DNA of 64,000 nucleotides from NCBI GenBank assembly GCA_902783835.1, contig CACZSN010000044.1, forward strand, positions 1 through 64,000. Direction: 5' to 3'. Shown one piece after another: positions 26,850 to 36,467 of the stretch. The translations under genes and the position numbers were made by a program. Source of the stretch: an uncultured bacterium (GTDB taxonomy: Bacteria > Cyanobacteriota > Vampirovibrionia > Gastranaerophilales > Gastranaerophilaceae). Within the stretch, counting starts at the first letter, position 1, and every line of letters starts with the position of its first letter. The notes beneath the pieces were generated by a model. That model was given only the letters and a program-made list of their open reading frames with translations. It ran no database searches and was not told the origin of the DNA.

Positions 26850-26880
26850 TCAAACAAACTAATCAAACGTTTGTTTGATT
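26850..26880 (+). promoter_or_regulatory. Operator of the TetR-controlled export operon
   Basis: ATCAAACAAAC (26850-26860) and GTTTGTTTGAT (26870-26880) form a perfect 11-base inverted repeat, with an inner palindrome CAAACGTTTG (26865-26874). It lies just past TTGACA (26826-26831) and a TGC-extended -10, TATCAA (26849-26854), spaced 17 bases, so a repressor bound here would cover the -10 and start site. The operator ends 15 bases before the TetR-family gene, so autoregulation is likely. Confidence 0.75.
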
Positions 26881-26895
26881 AATAGGAAATAAAAA

Positions 26896-27522
26896 ATGGA
26901 ACAAGAAAATAAAGAAATAGCAAAACAGAGAATATTGAAGGTTGCGACAAAACTGTTTGGACAAAAGAGTTTTGACGGAGTAAGCATTCGGGAAATATGC
27001 AAAGAAGCAGATGTAAATGTTTCGATGATTTCGTATTATTTTGGAGGAAAGCAAGAGCTTTACAACGCAATTTTGTCAGATTTAGTAAAAAGGCAAACTG
27101 AATTTGAGGAAACGATTTGTAACATATATGGAAACCCTTTCGAGCTTGAAAGAGATATGCAGATTGACATTTTGTATAAGCTTATTGACAGGTCGATTGA
27201 CTTTTTCTATTCAAATATTACGGGAGATATGATTTTATTTTTGGTCAAAGCCCAACAAAGCCCAGACTTTAAGATGACGACACCTGCTTTTGAATTTTTA
27301 AAAAAGTTACTCGCTTCAATTTTGCACATCAAAGAAAATTCGAAGGAGTTAGTCTTTAAAATGCTTACAATAATCTCTTTTATTAATTCACATAAAATTA
27401 TGCAGGGTATTTCACTTCGCCAACTTGGGCAAGAGGATTTTACCGAAGAAGATATTAAAATAATAAGAAGTAATTTGAAAAATTATTTGAAGATGTTAAT
27501 AAAGGAGTCGGACATTGTTTAA
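26896..27522 (+). CDS. TetR/AcrR-family transcriptional repressor
   Basis: The 208 residues have an amino-terminal helix-turn-helix (about 8-55): QRILKVATKLFGQKSFDGVS, then IREICKEADVNVSMISYYFG. The ligand-binding half is variable. The gene heads the operon, follows a perfect palindromic operator, and its end overlaps the next gene by eight bases. The layout parallels E. coli CecR-YbhGFSR, where CecR represses a similar exporter. The ligand is unknown. Confidence 0.92.
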   Translation: MEQENKEIAKQRILKVATKLFGQKSFDGVSIREICKEADVNVSMISYYFGGKQELYNAILSDLVKRQTEFEETICNIYGNPFELERDMQIDILYKLIDRSIDFFYSNITGDMILFLVKAQQSPDFKMTTPAFEFLKKLLASILHIKENSKELVFKMLTIISFINSHKIMQGISLRQLGQEDFTEEDIKIIRSNLKNYLKMLIKESDIV

Positions 27523-28831
27523 AAAGTTATTTATAATAATTGTTTTAACAGCAATAGCTCCTTGTAGTTTTGCGATGAATAGGGAAGAATTGAACATAGA
27601 TTTTTTCTCAAAATTCAACGATGATTGCCTTCCTTTTTACATAAATTCAGCATTAGAGAACAATCACGAATTAAAAAAAGCGGAGAAGGTTGTAGAACAA
27701 TACAGGCAGCAGGCTAAAATTTCTTTGGGAAAAGAATTACCATCTTTGAACGTCAGTGCAAACTATTTGGGAGTTCATGTTCCTAAATTAGATAATTTTC
27801 AATTAACTAAAAATGCCTTTGTTTTACCGTTTTTTGCTAATTACGAAGCTGATTTTTTGTTAAAAAACAGGGATAAAACAAGAAGTGCAAATAAAGCCTA
27901 TGAAGCAAGTCAAGAAAGAGAAAAGGCTGTTTTTATCGCACTTTTAACAGATGTGGCAACGGTATATACAAATATTATGCAATACGACGAATTGATAATA
28001 ATTGCACAAGAAAATGCTGCGATTGCCAATAACATTTTCAAATCCGACGAACGGAAATTGAAACGCGGAACAATCAGCATAACACAATACAATAACTCAA
28101 AAAACAGAGTTGAAACAGCTAAAAACAATCTTATAAATTTAGAAAAACAAAGAGATATTTTGCTGATGCAACTTGCCGTACTTTCAGGGATTTCTCCCAA
28201 TGAAGCGAAAAATTTGCAAAGAGGAACGTTAGATGATTTTGAATATTGTGAGAAAATTCCGACTGAAATTTCATCTGATGTAATTTTTAGTCGCCCAGAT
28301 GTTCTTATGGCGGAAAAGAACCTTGAAAAAGCGAAAATCGATGTGAGAGTAGCCCGAAAAGAATTTTTGCCTACTTTCAATATAACGGGAGTCTGGGCAT
28401 TTAATACGATAGCATCAGGAACGTTTTTTTCTTGGGAATCATCACTTGCTGCACTTTTAGCAGGAGCGGCTCAAGATATTTTTACGGGCGGAAGAAAAAT
28501 TGCCAATCTGAAATTGAAAAAAGCAAAATACGAAGAATTATTTGAAGAATATAAACAGACTGACTTAATTGCGGTAAAAGAAGTCAACACTGCACTTTGC
28601 CTGATAAAAAATGACAGAAGTACAGAACTTAATACAACATCAAAACTTCAAAATTCACTTGGTAATTTAGACAATTCAAAGAAAAAATTGAAAAGAGGAA
28701 TAATTTCAAATCCCGAATATTTAGCGGAATTATCCGAATTTTTAAAAGTTCAAAATGAATTTGTGCAACAAAAAACGCAGAGAATAACTGATTATTACAC
28801 ACTTTATAAAGCGGTCGGAGGACAACTATGA
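27515..28831 (+). CDS. Outer-membrane efflux factor (TolC family)
   Basis: The outer-membrane channel of a tripartite pump. The TTG start at 27515 has AAAGGAG eight bases upstream and leads straight into a signal peptide (about 1-21, ending PCSFA). The 438 residues contain two OEP repeats of coiled-coil helices (SALENNHELKKAEK near the start, and ARKEFLPTFNITG in the second half, with YxxLYKAVGGQL at the end). Some TolC-family members carry a lipid-anchor cysteine; here a Cys lies at about 17 within APCSFAM, but it is not in a clear lipobox. It overlaps tetR and the next gene by 8 and 4 bases. Confidence 0.92.
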   Translation: MFKKLFIIIVLTAIAPCSFAMNREELNIDFFSKFNDDCLPFYINSALENNHELKKAEKVVEQYRQQAKISLGKELPSLNVSANYLGVHVPKLDNFQLTKNAFVLPFFANYEADFLLKNRDKTRSANKAYEASQEREKAVFIALLTDVATVYTNIMQYDELIIIAQENAAIANNIFKSDERKLKRGTISITQYNNSKNRVETAKNNLINLEKQRDILLMQLAVLSGISPNEAKNLQRGTLDDFEYCEKIPTEISSDVIFSRPDVLMAEKNLEKAKIDVRVARKEFLPTFNITGVWAFNTIASGTFFSWESSLAALLAGAAQDIFTGGRKIANLKLKKAKYEELFEEYKQTDLIAVKEVNTALCLIKNDRSTELNTTSKLQNSLGNLDNSKKKLKRGIISNPEYLAELSEFLKVQNEFVQQKTQRITDYYTLYKAVGGQL

Positions 28832-29667
28832 AAAAAATATTGATATTGCTATTAATAATAATTGCAGCCGGAGCAACAGCATTTTACCTGTTTACCAACA
28901 AAAAACCGACCGACGAGTTGACATTGTTCGGAAATATTGAAATACGTCAAGTTGATTTAAGTTTTCAAGTTTCCGGTCAAATAGCAAAAATGTTGAAAGA
29001 AGAAGGCGATAACGTTAAGGCAGGCGAACTTATCGCAGAACTTGACAATAAAGATTACAAATCAAATTTGGCCAAAGCAACTGCAGAAGAAGCTAAAACA
29101 CTTGCTCTAAGCAAAGATGCCAATTCAAAATACGAAAGAAATTACCCTCTTTGCTCAGACGATACAATTTCAAAACAAGACTGTGACAGCTTTGTAAACA
29201 ACAAAGATAAAGCAAATGCAGACTATCAATCAGCAATTGCACAAAAAACATTTGCAAAAAACCAACTTAATTACACAAAACTTTATGCCCCCGAAGAAGG
29301 AACAATAACGGTAAGAGTCCAAGAAAACGGAGCAACAGTAACAAAAGGACAACCCGTTTATACAATGGCAAAAACCCATCCCGTGTGGATTAGAGCTTAT
29401 GTTAACGAAACAGATCTCGGAAACATAAAATACGGAATGAAAGTAAAAGTTTTAACAGACACTATTAATCCAAATACAGGTGAACAAAGAGTTTACGACG
29501 GACAAATCGGATATATCTCTCCCGTTGCTGAATTTACTCCAAAAACCGTACAGTCAACAGACATAAGAACAAGCCTTGTTTACAGAATAAGAGTTTATAT
29601 TCAAGATACCGACGAATTTTTGAGACAGGGAATGCCGACAACAATTAAAATAGATTTGAAATCGTAA
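28828..29667 (+). CDS. HlyD-type membrane-fusion protein (YbhG-like)
   Basis: This periplasmic adaptor links the ABC transporter to the outer-membrane factor. The 279 residues start with a membrane anchor (about 3-21). Biotinyl-lipoyl-like halves are visible at SFQVSGQIAKMLKEEGDNV (about 51-69) and in the YAPEEGTITVRVQENGATV segment (about 152-170), with a short coiled-coil hairpin between (about 80-145) containing two cysteines, one in CSDDTISKQDCDS. A beta-barrel follows. The ATG overlaps the stop of the preceding gene (ATGA). Confidence 0.93.
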   Translation: MKKILILLLIIIAAGATAFYLFTNKKPTDELTLFGNIEIRQVDLSFQVSGQIAKMLKEEGDNVKAGELIAELDNKDYKSNLAKATAEEAKTLALSKDANSKYERNYPLCSDDTISKQDCDSFVNNKDKANADYQSAIAQKTFAKNQLNYTKLYAPEEGTITVRVQENGATVTKGQPVYTMAKTHPVWIRAYVNETDLGNIKYGMKVKVLTDTINPNTGEQRVYDGQIGYISPVAEFTPKTVQSTDIRTSLVYRIRVYIQDTDEFLRQGMPTTIKIDLKS

Positions 29668-29670
29668 AAT

Positions 29671-31155
29671 ATGTATGCAGTAGAAATCAAAAATTTAACA
29701 AAAAAATTTGATAGCAGAACAGCACTTGATAATTTGTCTTTGAATATTAAAAAAGGTAAAATCACAGGGCTTATCGGTGCTGACGGTGCAGGCAAAACCA
29801 CACTTTTACGATTGATTATCGGACTTCTTTTGCCAAATAACGGAAACATAAAAACATTGTCTTTAAACCCCACAACGGAAAAAGAAATTCTGACACCCAA
29901 AATCGGGTATATGCCGCAAAAATTTGGTTTATATGAAGATTTAAGTGTCATCGAAAATTTAAAACTTTATGCGGATTTAAAACACGTCTCATACGACTTT
30001 GAAAAATTGTTGAATTTTACAAAATTAGAACCCTTTCAACAAAGAAAAGCTGGTGCATTATCCGGCGGAATGAAACAAAAATTGGGACTGGCATGTGCAT
30101 TACTCGGTAAACCTGAATTTCTTGTGCTGGACGAACCATCCGTCGGTGTTGACCCTATTTCGAGACGTGATTTGTCTAAAATGGTTAAAAATCTCATAAC
30201 TCCCGAAACCACTGTTCTATGGTCAACGGCATATCTTGATGAAGCACACGACTTTGACACGGCCGTGGTTATTGACAAAGGTAAAGTCATTTACAACGGA
30301 AAACCGCACGATTTGGCTGAAACTTCAAAAGAATTTGAGGAAAAAGTAATTGAACTTATGGGCGGTTACAAACCTGAAATATCAAAAATAGCAGAGAATT
30401 ACAAAGATACCGCAGATGTCCTTGAATGTACGGTTGAAGCAACTAATCTCGAAAAAAAATACGGCGATTTTTATGCTGTAAAGAATAATTCATTTTGTAT
30501 ACAAAAAGGTGAAATTTTTGGTCTTTTGGGGCCAAACGGAGCAGGAAAATCGACATCTTTTAAAATGATGTGCGGACTTACAACCCCAACTTCAGGCACT
30601 GCAAAAATTTCTGGAGTCGACATTCTCAAAAATCCGAGTAAAGCACGCTCTAACCTTGGTTATATGGCACAAAAATTTTCTCTGTACGGAAGTTTAACCG
30701 TAAGACAAAATCTTGAATTTTTTGCGGCAGCATACGGAATCGGTCTTTTTGACAGAAAAAAACGAGTGGATGAAATTGTTGAAATTTTTGACTTTCAAGA
30801 AATTCAACATCAAAAATCCGAAGATTTACCCCTCGGATTTAAACAAAAACTTTCAATGGCTTGTGCGCTCATTCACAACCCGCCGATATTGTTTCTTGAC
30901 GAACCTACATCGGGTGTTGATATTGTAACTCGCCGTGAGTTTTGGAACCACATAACACAACTTGCAAAAAAAGGGGTAACAATTCTCGTTACAACACACT
31001 TTATGGACGAGGCAGAATATTGCGACCGCATAAGCCTTTTCTACAAAGGAGAAACTATTGCAATCGGCACTCCGAAAGAATTAAAACAAAAAGCAAATGA
31101 ATCAACTATGGAAAATACTTTCATAAAATTAATCAAGGAGTCTGACGAAAAATGA
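29671..31155 (+). CDS. Double ABC ATPase (YbhF-like)
   Basis: Two complete nucleotide-binding domains in one chain of 494 residues power the export pump. Domain one: Walker A GADGAGKTTL at about 36, signature LSGGMKQKLG, Walker B FLVLDEPSVGVD. Domain two: Walker A GPNGAGKST at about 288, a degenerate signature LPLGFKQKLS in place of LSGGQ, and Walker B ILFLDEPTSGVD. The unusual Ser-Ala wording of the H-loops (WSTAYLDEAHD, TTHFMDEAEY) suggests the first site is weaker: the His is missing there. This is an asymmetric ABC pair. It starts three bases after the HlyD gene. Confidence 0.94.
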   Translation: MYAVEIKNLTKKFDSRTALDNLSLNIKKGKITGLIGADGAGKTTLLRLIIGLLLPNNGNIKTLSLNPTTEKEILTPKIGYMPQKFGLYEDLSVIENLKLYADLKHVSYDFEKLLNFTKLEPFQQRKAGALSGGMKQKLGLACALLGKPEFLVLDEPSVGVDPISRRDLSKMVKNLITPETTVLWSTAYLDEAHDFDTAVVIDKGKVIYNGKPHDLAETSKEFEEKVIELMGGYKPEISKIAENYKDTADVLECTVEATNLEKKYGDFYAVKNNSFCIQKGEIFGLLGPNGAGKSTSFKMMCGLTTPTSGTAKISGVDILKNPSKARSNLGYMAQKFSLYGSLTVRQNLEFFAAAYGIGLFDRKKRVDEIVEIFDFQEIQHQKSEDLPLGFKQKLSMACALIHNPPILFLDEPTSGVDIVTRREFWNHITQLAKKGVTILVTTHFMDEAEYCDRISLFYKGETIAIGTPKELKQKANESTMENTFIKLIKESDEK

Positions 31156-32261
31156 GAATTTTATCAGCATTGATTAAAAAAGAATTTTTACAAATTTTGC
31201 GAGACCCGAGCAGCATAATAATTGCGTTCGTATTACCGCTTATCTCAATATTAATCTACATGTACGGCATAAACCTTGACACTGTCAGCGTAAAAATGGG
31301 GATTAAAAATGACGATGCAAATCCCGAAGTTACTACCCTTGTAAAAGCCTACGGCCACAGCAAATACATCAATTCCACAGTATACGACAACGAAAATGAA
31401 TTAACAGAAGATATTGTTCGTTCAAAATTAAAAGGCGGAGTAATTATTCCAAACGATTTTTCAAAGAAAATTTCGAAAGGGCAAACAGCCGAAATTCTCG
31501 TAATCACGGACGGTTCCGAAGTTAACACAGCAAACTATGTTCAAAATTATGCCTCACAAATCGCAAATCAATGGCTTTTAACAGGAAAATACAAATACCT
31601 TGCTCAAAAACCGATTGTAACTCCGGAAATAAGAGTTTGGTATAATGAAGATGTCAACAGTCACTACTTTATTCTCCCGGGCTCAATCGCAATTACTATG
31701 ACTCTCATAGGTATTTTGCTTACGGCACTTGTTGTTGCAAGAGAATGGGAAAGAGGTACAATGGAAGCACTTTTGAGTACTCAAGTAAAAAAAACACAAA
31801 TAGTGTTAAGCAAATATATTCCTTATTTTACTCTCGGAATGCTTTCAATTTCGTTTAATGTTTTTATGTGCACAGTTGTTTTCGGAGTGCCTTTCCGGGG
31901 AAATTATCTCGTTTTATTTTTCGTAAGCGGATTATTTTTGTTCACATCATTAGGAATCGGTCTTTTGATTTCAACCGTATTGAAAAATCAATTTTTAGCA
32001 AGTCAAGTTGCAATCGCAATAGGCTTTTTGCCCGCATTAATGTTATCGGGATTAATGTTTCCGATTAATTCAATGCCGACGTTTTTTCAATATTTAACAC
32101 AAATTCTTCCGCCGAGATACTTTATAACATTCATCGAAAGTGAATTTATGACAGGAACCGTGTGGGAAATTGTTATTATAAACTCAATTTTTCTTACTGT
32201 CATCGGAGTTTTCTTCTTTATTCTTGTTTGTAAAAAAACCGAAATGAGGTTGAACAAATGA
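31152..32261 (+). CDS. ABC-2 type export permease, first subunit (YbhS-like)
   Basis: The 369 residues have an amino-terminal membrane helix (about 20-40), a large periplasmic domain (about 45-175) and five carboxy-terminal helices. The family motif REWERGTMEALLSTQ lies near residue 197. The ATG overlaps the ATPase gene's stop by four bases, and the last codons overlap the second permease. With its neighbour it forms the heterodimeric membrane core. Confidence 0.93.
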   Translation: MRILSALIKKEFLQILRDPSSIIIAFVLPLISILIYMYGINLDTVSVKMGIKNDDANPEVTTLVKAYGHSKYINSTVYDNENELTEDIVRSKLKGGVIIPNDFSKKISKGQTAEILVITDGSEVNTANYVQNYASQIANQWLLTGKYKYLAQKPIVTPEIRVWYNEDVNSHYFILPGSIAITMTLIGILLTALVVAREWERGTMEALLSTQVKKTQIVLSKYIPYFTLGMLSISFNVFMCTVVFGVPFRGNYLVLFFVSGLFLFTSLGIGLLISTVLKNQFLASQVAIAIGFLPALMLSGLMFPINSMPTFFQYLTQILPPRYFITFIESEFMTGTVWEIVIINSIFLTVIGVFFFILVCKKTEMRLNK

Positions 32262-33370
32262 TAAAAGAGAGCCTCATCAGAATTTTTGCATTAATAAAAA
32301 AAGAATTTATCACAATATGGAAAGACCCGAAAAGTCGGGGAATTATCGTTGCTTTACCGCTTTTACAACTATTTGTGTTTGCTAATGCGATTACAATGGA
32401 AGTAAAGAATATTGATGTGGCGATAATTGATAAAAGTAATTCTGCGGAATCTCGGGAAATGCTGTCAATGTTCGAGCATTCACCAAGATTTAGGACATTT
32501 TATTATCTTCAAAATGAAAAAGATTTTAAGGATAAAATTGATACACAAAAAGTTCAATTAGGTCTTTATATAAATAACGATTTTGCGAAAAATGTCAGAG
32601 CCAAAAAGCCTGCAAATGTGCAAATTGTGGCAGACGGAAGACAAACGAATTCCGCATCAATAGGTGCCGGATATGCATCGCAAATTATAAATTCATATGA
32701 TGAAACAATTAATCCTCACACAGGAGCAAAAATTAACCCGATAGTAAGAAATTGGTATAACGCAAATTTGGATTACAAACGTTACATTTTAACGGTCATT
32801 GTTTCCATGTTAGCATTAATCGTAACGCTTTTGTTGACGGCTCTTTCTGTAGCACGAGAAAGGGAAACGGGAACATTTGACCAACTGATAGTAAGTCCTC
32901 TGACCTCGTACGAAATTCTTGTAGGAAAAACAGTTCCTCCTCTAATCATCGCTATGGGAATGACAAGTGTGATGACTCTAATCGTTATCACCGTATTTAA
33001 AGTGCCCTTTGTCGGTTCTCCATTATTGTTTTTAGTATCAATTTTTATTTCTTTGCTCTCAATTGTCGGTGTCGGATTATTTATTTCTTCAATTTCCAAA
33101 ACTCAACAACAAGCAATTTTGGGAGTTGTAACGTTTCAAATGCCGGCTGTATTGTTATCGGGATTTATCTCTCCAATCGAAGATATGCCTATATTTTTGC
33201 AATACTTGACCTATTTGAACCCAATCAGATTTTTTATGGTTTTAACACGAGGAATATTCCTTAAAGGAATGGGATTTGCAGATGTTTGCTCTAATCTTCT
33301 TCCGCTGATTTTGATTGCAATTTTAACCTTAACCCTTGCAAGCCGTGCTTTTAAAAAGAATTTAGACTAA
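32258..33370 (+). CDS. ABC-2 type export permease, second subunit (YbhR-like)
   Basis: The 370 residues share the topology of the first permease: one amino-terminal helix, an external domain carrying DIAIIDKSNSAESREML-like sequence, and five helices. The signature ARERETGTFDQLIVSP lies at about 203. The LPLLQ segment near residue 28 and the SGFISPIEDMP loop are shared with YbhR-type proteins. It is the last gene of the operon; no plus-strand terminator is evident beyond it. Confidence 0.93.
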   Translation: MIKESLIRIFALIKKEFITIWKDPKSRGIIVALPLLQLFVFANAITMEVKNIDVAIIDKSNSAESREMLSMFEHSPRFRTFYYLQNEKDFKDKIDTQKVQLGLYINNDFAKNVRAKKPANVQIVADGRQTNSASIGAGYASQIINSYDETINPHTGAKINPIVRNWYNANLDYKRYILTVIVSMLALIVTLLLTALSVARERETGTFDQLIVSPLTSYEILVGKTVPPLIIAMGMTSVMTLIVITVFKVPFVGSPLLFLVSIFISLLSIVGVGLFISSISKTQQQAILGVVTFQMPAVLLSGFISPIEDMPIFLQYLTYLNPIRFFMVLTRGIFLKGMGFADVCSNLLPLILIAILTLTLASRAFKKNLD

Positions 33371-33395
33371 AAATGCCCCACATAATGTGAGGCAT
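33369..33395 (-). terminator. Terminator of ilvA-ridA
   Basis: ATGCC (33373-33377) with CACA pairs with TGTG and GGCAT (33391-33395) around a TAA loop. On the minus strand ATTTTTAG follows. The T run overlaps the stop region of the plus-strand permease. Confidence 0.7.
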
Positions 33396-33417
33396 ATTAA
33401 AAAAAAATAATAATATA

Positions 33418-33789
33418 TTATTTCACTGCAATAACTTCGATTTCAGCAAGTGCATTTTTCGGAAGAGCCTTTGCCGCAACACATGAACGTGCCGGCTTTG
33501 AAATGAAATATTTTTCATAAATTCCGTTAAATGTTCCAAAATCAGCCATATCAGACAAAAAACAAGTCGTTTTTACAACATTCCCGAAGCTCATACCTGC
33601 TGCTTTCAAAACACCTTCGACATTTTTACAAATTCTTTCAGTTTGAGCAACAATGTCGCCTTCGACCATTTTTTGAGTTTCCGGGTCAATTGCAATTTGT
33701 CCGGAAGCATACAAGGTATTATTTACCAAAACTGCCTGAGAATAAGGACCAACCGCCTGCGGAGCATTTTTTGTAGAAATAATTTCCAT
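33418..33789 (-). CDS. ridA: Rid-family enamine/imine deaminase
   Basis: RidA hydrolyses reactive enamine/imine intermediates such as 2-aminoacrylate or the enamine of 2-aminobutenoate that PLP dehydratases release. The 123 residues match the family length. The substrate-binding Arg lies in PARSCVAAKALP (about 98-109) with a nearby ALAEIEVIAV motif at the end. AAGGA precedes the ATG. It starts three bases after ilvA on the same strand, a pairing that makes functional sense because IlvA generates the toxic intermediate. Confidence 0.95.
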   Translation of the reverse strand: MEIISTKNAPQAVGPYSQAVLVNNTLYASGQIAIDPETQKMVEGDIVAQTERICKNVEGVLKAAGMSFGNVVKTTCFLSDMADFGTFNGIYEKYFISKPARSCVAAKALPKNALAEIEVIAVK

Positions 33790-33792
33790 ATT

Positions 33793-34992
33793 TTATCCTT
33801 TAATTATGTTATAACCTTTGTTTTCAAGTGCTTTTTTAATTTCAGCAAGATGTTCGTGATTTCTTGTTTCCATCGAAACCTTGAGATAACAACCGTTGAT
33901 ATCGGTATTTTTTCCGCCCGGGTTGTGGTGAACTCGAACAACATTTGCACCTAAATCGGCAATTGTTGAAGCAACTTCCTTCAACTGACCGGGTTTATCC
34001 AACAGTTCGATTGTAAGTTCTGACAATCTTCCTGATGTCATAAGACCTCTGTTAATAACCCTTGAAAGTATTGTTACATCAATATTACCGCCTGATACAA
34101 CGCAAGCGATATTTTGATTTGCAATCGGCAATTTATTAAACATAGCTGCCGCAACAGAAACCGCACCTGCACCTTCTGCAATAAGTTTTTGTTGTTCAAT
34201 CAATGTCAAAATCGCAGTTGCGATTTCATCTTCCGTAACAGTTACAATATCATCAACATATTTTTCACAAAGGTCAAAAGTCAAACTGCCCGGAGTTTTT
34301 ACTGCAATACCGTCTGCAACGGTAGAAACTCTGTCCAATGTATGTAATTCGTGCAATTCCATAGCATTAACCATACTCGGAGCACCTTGAGCCTGAACAC
34401 CGTATACTTTGCAACGAGGATTGATATTTTTTATACAAGTTGCAATACCCGCAATCAAACCGCCGCCGCCTATCGGAACGATAACCGCATCAAGTTCAGG
34501 AAGTTGTCTCAAAAGTTCAAGACCGATTGTTCCCTGTCCCGCAATTACAAGTTCATCATCAAACGGATGAACAAATACCGCACCGCTTTCTTTATAATAT
34601 TTTACGGCAGCTTCATATGCATCATCATAAACACCGTCAATCAGTCTGACTTCAGCTCCGTAGCTCTTTGTCGCTTCAATCTTTGACAAAGGAGCAATAC
34701 TCGGAATAAAAATCGTTGATTTAATATTATTCTTTTGAGCGGAAACAGCTACACCTTGAGCGTGATTTCCCGCAGAACATGCAACTACACCCTTTTCACG
34801 TTCTTCTTGTGACAATTGCGAAATTTTATAAAAAGCCCCTCTTATCTTAAACGAGCCTGTAACTTGTAAATTTTCACATTTTAAATATATATTTGCATTC
34901 GGGACAATATTCGGAGCTTGAATTAAATCAGTAACTCTGATATTTCCGTTCAAAACCCTTGCCGCATCGTGTATTTGTTCTAATGATACCAT
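33793..34992 (-). CDS. ilvA: Threonine ammonia-lyase with a carboxy-terminal ACT-like domain
   Basis: It deaminates threonine to 2-oxobutyrate, leading to isoleucine or to propionate-type fermentation. I choose ATG 34992 (399 residues, AGAGG five bases upstream) over a TTG at 35007 that would cover the RBS. The PLP Lys lies in TGSFKIRGAF (about 50-59), and the phosphate cup in GGGGLIAG (about 178-185). A single ACT domain ends the protein (LLDKPGQLKEVA, about 330-341), the medium-length form without the double regulatory domain of biosynthetic E. coli IlvA. ridA follows at three bases. Confidence 0.94.
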   Translation of the reverse strand: MVSLEQIHDAARVLNGNIRVTDLIQAPNIVPNANIYLKCENLQVTGSFKIRGAFYKISQLSQEEREKGVVACSAGNHAQGVAVSAQKNNIKSTIFIPSIAPLSKIEATKSYGAEVRLIDGVYDDAYEAAVKYYKESGAVFVHPFDDELVIAGQGTIGLELLRQLPELDAVIVPIGGGGLIAGIATCIKNINPRCKVYGVQAQGAPSMVNAMELHELHTLDRVSTVADGIAVKTPGSLTFDLCEKYVDDIVTVTEDEIATAILTLIEQQKLIAEGAGAVSVAAAMFNKLPIANQNIACVVSGGNIDVTILSRVINRGLMTSGRLSELTIELLDKPGQLKEVASTIADLGANVVRVHHNPGGKNTDINGCYLKVSMETRNHEHLAEIKKALENKGYNIIKG

Positions 34993-35054
34993 AATTCCTC
35001 TTTTCAAAAAAATTATATCACATCAAAAATTTTATTATTACTTATTCTTATATT

Positions 35055-36392
35055 TTACTTGATTACGGGCAAATATTCTTTCTTGAGTTTTTTCATTCTT
35101 CTAAGAACAAAATACATTTCAACAAAAGCAATCGCTAAACCTGCCATAAATAAACCAATCCAAAAACCTTTTAGAGGGAGAGGTCGAGTATGTGCAAGAT
35201 AAAACCCTACCGGCAAACCAACAAACCAATATCCTGCAAAAACAGAAAACGTAACTTGTTTCGTCATTTTTAAACCTTTTAAAATACCTCCCAAGGCAAT
35301 TTGAAGACCATCAATAATTTCATAGAAAACAAACAATGAAACTATAGGCAAAGCAACATTATAAAGTTCTTTATCGTGAGTAAATATTCCGATAAATATA
35401 TCGGGCATAACCGCAAACATGAATGAAGCAAATATCATAAAAGTAAGACACATCATTACCCCGACAATACCGAAATTTCTAATTTCATTGTAATTTCTTG
35501 CACCGTTGTAAAATCCGACTTTTATCGCAATTGCCGAAGAAATAGCAAGAGGTATCATAAATGCGGCATCTACAAGAGTTATCAAAATATTGTGAGCAGC
35601 TGCATAAATTGCAGAATGACGACCTAAAGCCAATGTAACTATATTAAATCCTAAAAATTCAACCAAAAAACCTATACCGATTGGACATCCGACTTTCAAT
35701 ATATTTTTGACATATTCCATATCGTAAATTTGATTTCCGTGACCGGATTTTTTAATAATATTCCAAGTATAAACAACCATCGCGATACCAAGAATTATAC
35801 GAACGAGCAAAGTTGCAACGGACAAGCCCAAAACACCCATTGAAGGTATAAATCCCCATCCGAAAACAAATATCCAGTTTAATACCAAGTTCAATAATAC
35901 AGAAGATATCAACAAATAATTCGGGAAATTTACAATTTCATGGGCAAGCAAAAACTCTTTAATCCCTTGAAATAAATACATTCCGAAAACTGAAAATGAA
36001 GTTACATACAAATATATTTGAATATCTTTAACAAGATGAGGTTCAAATCCAAATTTCGGGACAAAATAAGTTATCGCAACAAGTGCAAGCCAAGTTATAA
36101 AAGCAAGCACTTGTGATAACATTACACCGGATGAAAAATAGCGTTTTGTATGTTGTTTTGCCCCGCGGTAATTTGAAAGAACAATTGATATTGCAATCAA
36201 AAAACCTATTCCGAGCATAGAAACAGTAAAAAATATAGAATTTGCAATTGCAATTGCGGCAAGTGCATCAACAGAATATTTTGCCGCAACAAAAACGTCT
36301 ACCGCACCCGTCAATGTATGTCCCAAGTTTCCGACAATCAACGGTGCGGCAATAGTACAAATTTCCAAAAAATATTTTTTGAACTTTTCCAT
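35055..36392 (-). CDS. MATE-family efflux transporter
   Basis: This is a cation-coupled drug/toxin exporter of the inner membrane. The chosen ATG 36392 gives 445 residues and begins MEKFKKYFLEI, immediately before the first helix; the frame extends to 36431 without an RBS. Twelve hydrophobic helices in two MatE halves are visible, with NLGHTLTGAVDVFVAA early and VEFLGFNIVTLALGR at the start of the second half. It is downstream of the radical SAM genes by 75 bases and could be co-transcribed with them. Its substrate is unknown. Confidence 0.9.
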   Translation of the reverse strand: MEKFKKYFLEICTIAAPLIVGNLGHTLTGAVDVFVAAKYSVDALAAIAIANSIFFTVSMLGIGFLIAISIVLSNYRGAKQHTKRYFSSGVMLSQVLAFITWLALVAITYFVPKFGFEPHLVKDIQIYLYVTSFSVFGMYLFQGIKEFLLAHEIVNFPNYLLISSVLLNLVLNWIFVFGWGFIPSMGVLGLSVATLLVRIILGIAMVVYTWNIIKKSGHGNQIYDMEYVKNILKVGCPIGIGFLVEFLGFNIVTLALGRHSAIYAAAHNILITLVDAAFMIPLAISSAIAIKVGFYNGARNYNEIRNFGIVGVMMCLTFMIFASFMFAVMPDIFIGIFTHDKELYNVALPIVSLFVFYEIIDGLQIALGGILKGLKMTKQVTFSVFAGYWFVGLPVGFYLAHTRPLPLKGFWIGLFMAGLAIAFVEMYFVLRRMKKLKKEYLPVIK

Positions 36393-36467
36393 ACAAAACC
36401 TGATAAAATCCCGTAAACAAAATCTTATCACAAATCAATTTTTTATACCAAATTTTCAAAATAAATT

